NCBI GenBank assembly: GCA_934725575.1
Contig: CAKVCK010000026.1
Span: forward strand, 1-47,592
Direction: 5' to 3'
From: an uncultured Bacteroidales bacterium
GTDB taxonomy: Bacteria > Bacteroidota > Bacteroidia > Bacteroidales > UBA932
Length of the DNA: 47,592 bases
Under the pieces are notes generated by a model, which made no database searches, was not told where the DNA came from, and saw only the letters and a program-made list of their open reading frames with translations. The position numbers and the translations under genes are program-made. Positions 42,826 through 47,592 of this stretch are shown here, piece by piece; within the stretch, counting starts at the first letter, position 1, and each line of letters begins with the position of its first letter.

Positions 42826-43446
42826 TTATTTTTCCTGAAGGTCCTTCTGGATGCTTCTCTGGATCCAGATGATGCAGCCGATGAGGATCAGCGCCATCGG
42901 AGGGAGGATCACGAGACCGTTGTTGACATAGCCGGCGGCGTAGAAGCTTTCAGGGATTATCCTCAGACCGAACAATGTGCCGGATCCGAAGAGTTCACGG
43001 AAGAAAGCCACGACGATGAGGATGAGGCCGTAGCCGACACCGTTGGCGAGACCGTCAAGCAGTGAAGGGATCGGCTTGTTGCCGAGGGCGAAAGCCTCGA
43101 TACGTCCCATCACGATACAGTTCGTGATGATAAGGCCGATGTACACGGACAATTGCTTGTCGATTCCGTAGGCGTAGGCCTTCAGGAACTGGTCGACAAG
43201 GATTACCATAAGAGCCACGACAACCAGCTGCACGATGATACGCACACGGTTAGGGATTGTGTTTCTCAGGATCGAGAGGACAAGACTGGAGAGTCCTGTC
43301 ACCGCGATCACGGAAAGGGCCATGACGAACGCTCCCTTGAGCTCGACAGTTACAGCGAGGGAGGAGCAGATACCCAGCACAAGGACAGTGATAGGGTTGC
43401 CCTTGAAGATCGGGTTAAGAATCGTTTCTTTGAGTTCTTTGTTCAT
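42826..43446 (-). CDS. nqrD: Na+-NQR subunit D
   Basis: A 206-residue six-helix membrane protein, structural twin of NqrE. The cofactor-binding cysteines lie in 'VLGICSSLAV' and 'IITNCIVMGRIEAF'. The C-terminus ends in a short charged tail. It sits between nqrC (16 bases) and nqrE, as in all nqr operons. Confidence 0.96.
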   Translation of the reverse strand: MNKELKETILNPIFKGNPITVLVLGICSSLAVTVELKGAFVMALSVIAVTGLSSLVLSILRNTIPNRVRIIVQLVVVALMVILVDQFLKAYAYGIDKQLSVYIGLIITNCIVMGRIEAFALGNKPIPSLLDGLANGVGYGLILIVVAFFRELFGSGTLFGLRIIPESFYAAGYVNNGLVILPPMALILIGCIIWIQRSIQKDLQEK

Positions 43447-43462
43447 ATTACTTCCTCCTTGA

Positions 43463-44326
43463 TTATTCAGTTACAGGGCATTTAACAGCTGACGAGTCAG
43501 AGCAGCATCCAGCCTCGGAAGACTCTGAGCAGCAAGGTTTCGAGCCGTCGCACTCACCACCGTTTCCGCCGCAGCACTCCTTGGCCGGAGCGGCTGAGGA
43601 AAGGAACGGAGCGTAGGCCTTGAGCCAGAACGCGATGGCCTCACCGAGACCCTTGCTGGTCATTGTGGCGCCGGTGATGGCGTCAACCGAGTTCTCAGGA
43701 TCGGCGTTCGAGCCGACCTTGACAACGCTGAAGGCAGGATCAACAGCGACGTTGACCTTCTTGCCGATGAACTCGGCCCTGAAGGATGGGTCGTCCTTGA
43801 TCTTCGCGCCAAGACCCGGAGTCTCACTCTCGTGATCGAAATAAGCACCGACGATTGTCTGGAGATCCTCATCGAGGGCGATATATCCCCAGATGGCTCC
43901 CCAAAGACCGGCGCCATAGGCAGGAATGACAGTCACAGACTTGCCGTCCTTGTTGAAGACATAGACCGGAAGGTCAAGATCCTTGCCGTCCTTGATGTTC
44001 TTGTTCTGAGCCTTGAGGCCGTCCTGGAGCTCGATGTTCTTGACATCGGTGCTGAGGTCACGGACCTTCTGACCATCTGCGTTGATGGTGTAGGCTTCCT
44101 TGATGTTCTGTGAATATGCTTCCAGAACCTTGTCGTTACCCATAGCGCTGCACTCGTCCTTTGTGTAGAACTGCGCCGCTGTCAGCATCTGGCTGATGGT
44201 CTCAGCCTTGATGTTGGCGTCCTGCTTTGGTTTGAGCGTCATAGCCACAAAGGCAAGAATCGCCGCTACAAGGGCCACGACAACTGTCGTGTAGATTACT
44301 GTGTATGCGTTACCGTTAGTATTCAT
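43463..44326 (-). CDS. nqrC: Na+-NQR subunit C with unusual Cys-rich tail
   Basis: 287 residues. NqrC carries a covalently bound FMN on a threonine facing the periplasm. There is one N-terminal membrane helix (about 8-30), then the FMN domain with 'AYFDHESETPGLGAKI' and the attachment motif TGAT (T221). The body ends at about residue 245 (AFWLKAYAPFLS). After it comes a 42-residue tail with eight cysteines (C251, C252, C259, C265, C266, C274, C275, C283) among Gly, Ser and acidic residues. Usual NqrC proteins stop at about 230-260 without such a tail. The frame is continuous, and the stop at 43465-43463 precedes nqrD normally. Confidence 0.94.
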   Translation of the reverse strand: MNTNGNAYTVIYTTVVVALVAAILAFVAMTLKPKQDANIKAETISQMLTAAQFYTKDECSAMGNDKVLEAYSQNIKEAYTINADGQKVRDLSTDVKNIELQDGLKAQNKNIKDGKDLDLPVYVFNKDGKSVTVIPAYGAGLWGAIWGYIALDEDLQTIVGAYFDHESETPGLGAKIKDDPSFRAEFIGKKVNVAVDPAFSVVKVGSNADPENSVDAITGATMTSKGLGEAIAFWLKAYAPFLSSAAPAKECCGGNGGECDGSKPCCSESSEAGCCSDSSAVKCPVTE

Positions 44327-44338
44327 ATTCCTTGAAAA

Positions 44339-45481
44339 TTAAGCGATTGTAACCTTTTTTGCTCTTCTGCCCGTGGCAACCGATGTAACATAGTGGTCGA
44401 TCAGCGGAGCGAAGGTGTTCATAAGGAGGATGGCCAGCATCATACCCTCGGCGTAGCCTGGGTTGAAGAGTCTGACAACCACGCAGAGAGCGCCGATGAG
44501 GAATCCGTAGATCCACTTGCCGGTCTCGGTCTGGGCAGAGGTGACAGGATCGGTCGCCATAAAGACTGTACCGAAAGCGAAACCACCCATAACGAGCTGA
44601 TAGTAAGCAGGAACGTCAGTAGCTCCGCAAACATTGCCAAGCCAGCCTACGAGAAGGGCTCCCGCAACTGAGGAAACCATCACCTTCCAGCTGGCGACAC
44701 CTGTCCAGATGAGGATGACGGCACCGATGAGGATGGCGATCACAGAGGTCTCACCGACAGATCCAGGGATGGTTCCGGCGAACATATCCCAGAAGCTGTA
44801 GCCGGCGTTGTTGATGGCCTCAAGGGCACCTTGTCCCTCTGTAAGATAAGAAAGAGGTGTGGCGCCGGAGATGGCGTCAGCTCCGCAGCGATGCGCTACC
44901 CAAACCTCTGATCCGGACATTGAGATAGGATAAGAGAAGAACAGGAAGGCGCGGCAGAGGAGCGCAGGGTTCAGAAAGTTCATTCCTGTGCCACCGAACA
45001 CTTCCTTACCGAATATGACCGCGAAAGCCACCGCGATGGCAAGCATCCAAAGCGGAACGTCCACAGGGACGATCAGCGGAATCAGCATACCTGAGACGAG
45101 GTAACCTTCGTTTACTTCCTCACCCTTGATCTGGGCTGAGGCGAACTCGATGCCAAGACCTACGATGTAGGCCACAAGGTAGAGAGGCAGGACCTTGAGA
45201 AGTCCCCAGAAGAACTGGTTCCAGAATCCCGGAAGGTCTCCGACCGCGAGATTGTGCTGGTAGCCGACGTTCCACATACCGAAAAGAGCGGCAGGAACAA
45301 CAGCCAGCACAACGATGATCATTATTCTCTTGATGTCAACGGCATCCCTGACGTGAGCTCCTTTGGCTGTCACGGTCGCAGGGACGCGGAGGAAGGTGTC
45401 AAAGGCATCCCAGGTAGAATGCAGCCACCCCAACTTACCGCCTTTCTCGAAAAGGCCTGGTTTTACTGTGTTTTCTTCCAT
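44339..45481 (-). CDS. nqrB: Na+-NQR subunit B
   Basis: A 380-residue polytopic membrane subunit that carries covalent FMN in the motif SGAT (DAISGATPLSYL) and riboflavin, and forms the Na+ channel of the complex. Diagnostic segments are 'GKEVFGGTGMNFLNPALLCRA', 'MGGFAFGTVFMATDPVTSAQ' and the terminal 'LLMNTFAPLIDHYV'. The length is slightly short of Vibrio NqrB (about 415) at the N-terminus. It lies 12 bases from both nqrA and nqrC. Confidence 0.96.
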   Translation of the reverse strand: MEENTVKPGLFEKGGKLGWLHSTWDAFDTFLRVPATVTAKGAHVRDAVDIKRIMIIVVLAVVPAALFGMWNVGYQHNLAVGDLPGFWNQFFWGLLKVLPLYLVAYIVGLGIEFASAQIKGEEVNEGYLVSGMLIPLIVPVDVPLWMLAIAVAFAVIFGKEVFGGTGMNFLNPALLCRAFLFFSYPISMSGSEVWVAHRCGADAISGATPLSYLTEGQGALEAINNAGYSFWDMFAGTIPGSVGETSVIAILIGAVILIWTGVASWKVMVSSVAGALLVGWLGNVCGATDVPAYYQLVMGGFAFGTVFMATDPVTSAQTETGKWIYGFLIGALCVVVRLFNPGYAEGMMLAILLMNTFAPLIDHYVTSVATGRRAKKVTIA

Positions 45482-45493
45482 AGCGATAATCCT

Positions 45494-46837
45494 TTAAGCC
45501 ATTTCCTTTATCATAAGGTCGATTCCCTTGGCGATGATAGCCTGGATGTCGTTCTTTGAAGGATCCACGAACTCGCAAAGGGCAAAGTCCTCAGGAAGAA
45601 CCTCATAGATACCGAACTGCTCCATCTTCTCGATGTCTCCGGCAAGGCAGGCCTTGATCAGATAGACAGGGAAAAGATCCATAGGGAGAACCTTTGAATA
45701 TACATCCGAAACCACGAACGCGCGCACGCCGCCGTGGGTGTTGGTGTCCATATTGTACTTCTTCTTAGGCAGAAGCCAGGAGAAGTAAGTCATCGAAGAG
45801 CTGAACTGATTGAACCTGAACGGCTTCGCCCATCCAAGCACTTCCCTCTCACGTCCTTCCTTGATCAGAGAGACCTGATTGTCGAAGAATCCGAGGTAAC
45901 CGTCCTCGCCGACATTCTCGCCGGAAAGCACGTCCCCGCTGATGAAACGGGTCTCCACACTGTTGTCATAGAATCCCTTGAGAGCCTTGATCGGCATTCC
46001 CGGAAGGGTAACGACATAAGAAGCGTCCTTGACAACCGGTCCGGTAACGGCCACCTTGCGGGTAAGATCCAGCTTACTTGTCTTAAAGAGTTTTCCGATA
46101 GCCGCGAGAGCGAGCAGGGACAGAGTCCAGACTGTCTCACCCTTCTTGATAGGAGAGATGTGGCTGATCTGCACGCCCACATTGCCGGCAGGATGCTTCT
46201 TTCCGTTGACAGTGTGGACAGTCGCGTCGGCGAGTTTGGCGAAAGCCGAAGCGTCGCTGTTCACGCAGACGTGAACCTTGGCAAGCTTTGACACAGCCGT
46301 CACACCGACCTGGATGGCGGCGAACTCATCCTTGAAGGCGAACTCAGCGTCAGCCGCGAGAGGTGCCGTCGAGAACGCGGACACGAAAATAGCCTTAGGT
46401 GTCAAAGCCGGATCGGCGATGATTCCGTAAGGCCTCTGAATGATGAATGGCCACAGACCGCTCTTGAGAAGGACTTCCTTCACCTCCCCGGCTTTAAGAC
46501 CGGAAGGATTCTTGGCTCCGAAATCGACGGCCTCATTGGTTCCGTCCGTTTTCACGAGCACAGCGAGAAGCTTTCTCTTCTCACCCCTGACGATTCCCTG
46601 AACCGTTCCGCTTACCGGAGAGGTCAGGAGAATGTCCTGGTGCTGTTTGTCTGCCAAAACAGGGGATCCTGCCAGAACCTTGTCACCTTCCTTCACGAGA
46701 AGTCTCGGGGAGAACCCTTTGAAATCCGTTGGTTTGATGGCAACTGTGTCAGGCACGATCGTCTTCTTTGCTTCTAGGGCCGCCGCTCCGCTGATCGGAA
46801 TGTTCAGACCCTTTTTCAAATCGATGATGTTTGACAT
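45494..46837 (-). CDS. nqrA: Na+-NQR subunit A
   Basis: About 447 residues starting MSNIIDLKKGLNIPI. A 19-residue upstream extension in the same frame covers the leader and promoter and is rejected. NqrA is the soluble subunit carrying the ubiquinone-binding region. Typical motifs are 'KPTDFKGFSPRLLVKEGDKV' near the N-terminus, 'LLKSGLWPFIIQRPYG' and 'TNTHGGVRAFVV' toward the C-terminus. It is the first gene of the six-gene operon A-B-C-D-E-F, which is complete and in the usual order. Confidence 0.95.
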   Translation of the reverse strand: MSNIIDLKKGLNIPISGAAALEAKKTIVPDTVAIKPTDFKGFSPRLLVKEGDKVLAGSPVLADKQHQDILLTSPVSGTVQGIVRGEKRKLLAVLVKTDGTNEAVDFGAKNPSGLKAGEVKEVLLKSGLWPFIIQRPYGIIADPALTPKAIFVSAFSTAPLAADAEFAFKDEFAAIQVGVTAVSKLAKVHVCVNSDASAFAKLADATVHTVNGKKHPAGNVGVQISHISPIKKGETVWTLSLLALAAIGKLFKTSKLDLTRKVAVTGPVVKDASYVVTLPGMPIKALKGFYDNSVETRFISGDVLSGENVGEDGYLGFFDNQVSLIKEGREREVLGWAKPFRFNQFSSSMTYFSWLLPKKKYNMDTNTHGGVRAFVVSDVYSKVLPMDLFPVYLIKACLAGDIEKMEQFGIYEVLPEDFALCEFVDPSKNDIQAIIAKGIDLMIKEMA

Positions 46838-46882
46838 ATAAATAGTGTTGATTGTAATTACAACCGTATTTTTTACAACTTG

Positions 46883-46890
46883 CAAATATA
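46883..46890 (-). promoter_or_regulatory. -7 box of the nqr operon
   Basis: The minus strand reads TATATTTG (TAnnTTTG), giving a start near 46876 and a leader of about 40 bases. The stretch 46891-47112 holds no convincing gene. Confidence 0.6.
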
Positions 46891-47112
46891 GCAATTATCC
46901 AAGCAATTCCGAAAAACATCTTGCACATCTTCACACATCTTGCAGTAGTTGACATTAAGTTTCCAGCACGGACTTTCAGGGACGGTTCTTTTTCCTTTAT
47001 TCCCCATAAGTCTCCTCGAAACCTTACCCGATACTTTAATGGCAAACATAAAAAAAACGTACTATTTCATTTAATTTCCACTACTACGCAAAAAGGTTGC
47101 GTACTTCGCGTA

Positions 47113-47120
47113 TAATTTTG
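47113..47120 (+). promoter_or_regulatory. -7 box of the terminal RNA locus
   Basis: TAATTTTG is a perfect TAnnTTTG in the context GCGTATAATTTTGCA, with TTG 13 bases further upstream (shorter than usual). It points into the stem-loop region that follows, with a start near 47127. Confidence 0.55.
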
Positions 47121-47126
47121 CATCCG

Positions 47127-47592
47127 CAATCCGAAAGGAATCGCATCGATGTACTGAGCTGACGGGCTCATCGTCATAAGACTTTTCACGCCGCGGTTTA
47201 GCAGCTTCATTACCTGCCAAGGTCAAAATGCCTGCTTACTACGATCAATGGTTACTGCTGGTTCGAGTCCAGCCCGCGGCACAACTTTATGAGGACCAAG
47301 GATGGCTTACTTCCTGATTCTTTCATCTTAATTCCATAGCGGAATTAAGAGACTTCATCAGCTATTCAATTTCCTCATATTAATATTAGATCCGGTAGCC
47401 CTGCTACCAACAAGGTCAAAGAGAAGCTTACTTCTATGGCATCAGACACTTATTGCCTGGCTAACAACCAGGAGGACAGCTTCTCAATTACCTTTTTAAT
47501 TTATTATGGCTATGAATCAATACTACGTTAAAAAATTTAAAAACACTGTGGCATACAGCCACTTACGTATACAATAGCCCGTTAAGGGGTAC
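47127..47592 (+). ncRNA. Unrecognised structured RNA with a tRNA-like element (runs off the window)
   Basis: From the predicted start to the window end there is no long ORF but a close row of stems. (a) CGAT..GAGC/GCTC..ATCG, 47147-47173. (b) A tRNA-like unit, 47190-47280: 7-bp acceptor-like stem GCCGCGG/CCGCGGC and a canonical T arm GCTGG-TTCGAGT-CCAGC at 47257-47273, but about 60 bases instead of about 42 between acceptor and T arm, no usual D or anticodon arm, and a 4-bp stem GCAG/CTGC. (c) Outer stem TATGAGGA/TCCTCATA (47288-47295 with 47372-47379) enclosing a perfect 9-bp hairpin (47327-47349). (d) GGTAGC/GCTACC (47394-47408). (e) AAGGT..GAGAAGCT/AGCTTCTC..ACCTT (47412-47494). (f) GTGGC/GCCAC (47548-47562). 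The unit is more AT-rich than its surroundings. I do not recognise the family. Confidence 0.5.
47436..47531 (+). other. Possible 31-residue ORF inside the structured RNA
   Basis: An ATG at 47436 opens a frame of 31 codons to TAA at 47529-47531. A second, overlapping short frame begins at about 47506 (MAMNQYYVKKFKN). Neither has a recognisable domain. They are listed only because the region has no other coding content; either may be chance. Confidence 0.15.

Noticed and set aside
46921..47115. 64-codon plus-strand frame between nqrA and the RNA locus
   Set aside because: It runs through the promoter of the RNA locus, has no domain, and its composition is that of intergenic DNA.
47190..47280. 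A functional tRNA gene
   Set aside because: Acceptor and T arm are perfect, but there is no D loop with GG, no 5-bp anticodon stem with 7-base loop, and the interval is too long for a normal tRNA.
47127..47592. Retron or other reverse-transcriptase-associated RNA: TTAGC after the first stem (47198-47202), AAGGTCAA, inverted ends
   Set aside because: No reverse transcriptase gene lies in the window, and the short words alone are not evidence. Kept only as a possibility to test downstream.

Overview
The window is about 47.6 kb of a host-associated Bacteroidota chromosome, almost certainly order Bacteroidales. The evidence is a SusC/SusD polysaccharide utilisation locus (PUL), a DUF6377 regulator, BACON/DUF5689 lipoproteins, type B L31, an Na+-translocating methylmalonyl-CoA decarboxylase, Na+-NQR, and repeated Bacteroidota-type -7 boxes (TAnnTTTG) in front of genes that lack Shine-Dalgarno sequences. 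By eye the GC content is near 53-55%, high for Bacteroides. Genus and family cannot be set from the sequence alone.

Layout: (1) 1-1264: end of a housekeeping block on the minus strand, recF followed by a DciA/DUF721-like gene cut by the window edge. (2) 1311-17333: one long minus-strand operon, susC-susD-two BACON/DUF5689 lipoproteins-EEP phosphodiesterase-GH97-GDPD::GH13 fusion-SDF symporter, with a structured leader in front of susC and a terminator after the symporter. Its probable membrane-bound regulator (DUF6377, 17458-18990) lies just upstream. (3) 19101-20660: TPR membrane protein and YebC. (4) 20869-25009: Na+-pumping decarboxylase operon mmdA-oadG(LTD fusion)-biotin carrier-oadB. 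(5) 25169-28603: wreck of an RND efflux operon (MFP, RND and TolC remnants, each broken), divergent from an intact AraC regulator. (6) 29730-30312: rpmE2 and tRNA-Glu(CTC). (7) 30366-34130: CE2-type esterase, small membrane protein, dipeptidyl peptidase IV. (8) 34159-39734: minus-strand cell-surface cluster of a DUF4493-type lipoprotein, an OmpA-family protein and a 1048-residue collagen-like lipoprotein. (9) 40018-40902: small two-TM protein, a 94-bp tandem hairpin repeat, and the terminator of the NQR operon. (10) 40923-46890: complete nqrABCDEF. (11) 47113-47592: a promoter followed by a dense run of stem-loops including a tRNA-like element, an unrecognised structured RNA that runs off the window.

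How the genes work together: the two sodium systems (Na+-NQR and the Na+-pumping decarboxylase of the succinate-propionate route) build the sodium gradient of an anaerobic fermenter, which symporters such as the SDF carrier can use. The PUL joins two alpha-glycosidases (GH97, GH13) with two phosphodiester-cleaving folds (GDPD, EEP). This suggests a phosphodiester-containing alpha-glycan, for example glycosylated teichoic acid, rather than plain starch; that is inference.

Two genome-scale word signals run through the window: CATG is almost absent (8 found by eye, about 180 expected), and (T)GAATAT is about nine-fold over-represented on both strands and in several reading frames. Together with the terminal RNA locus these are the least expected observations.
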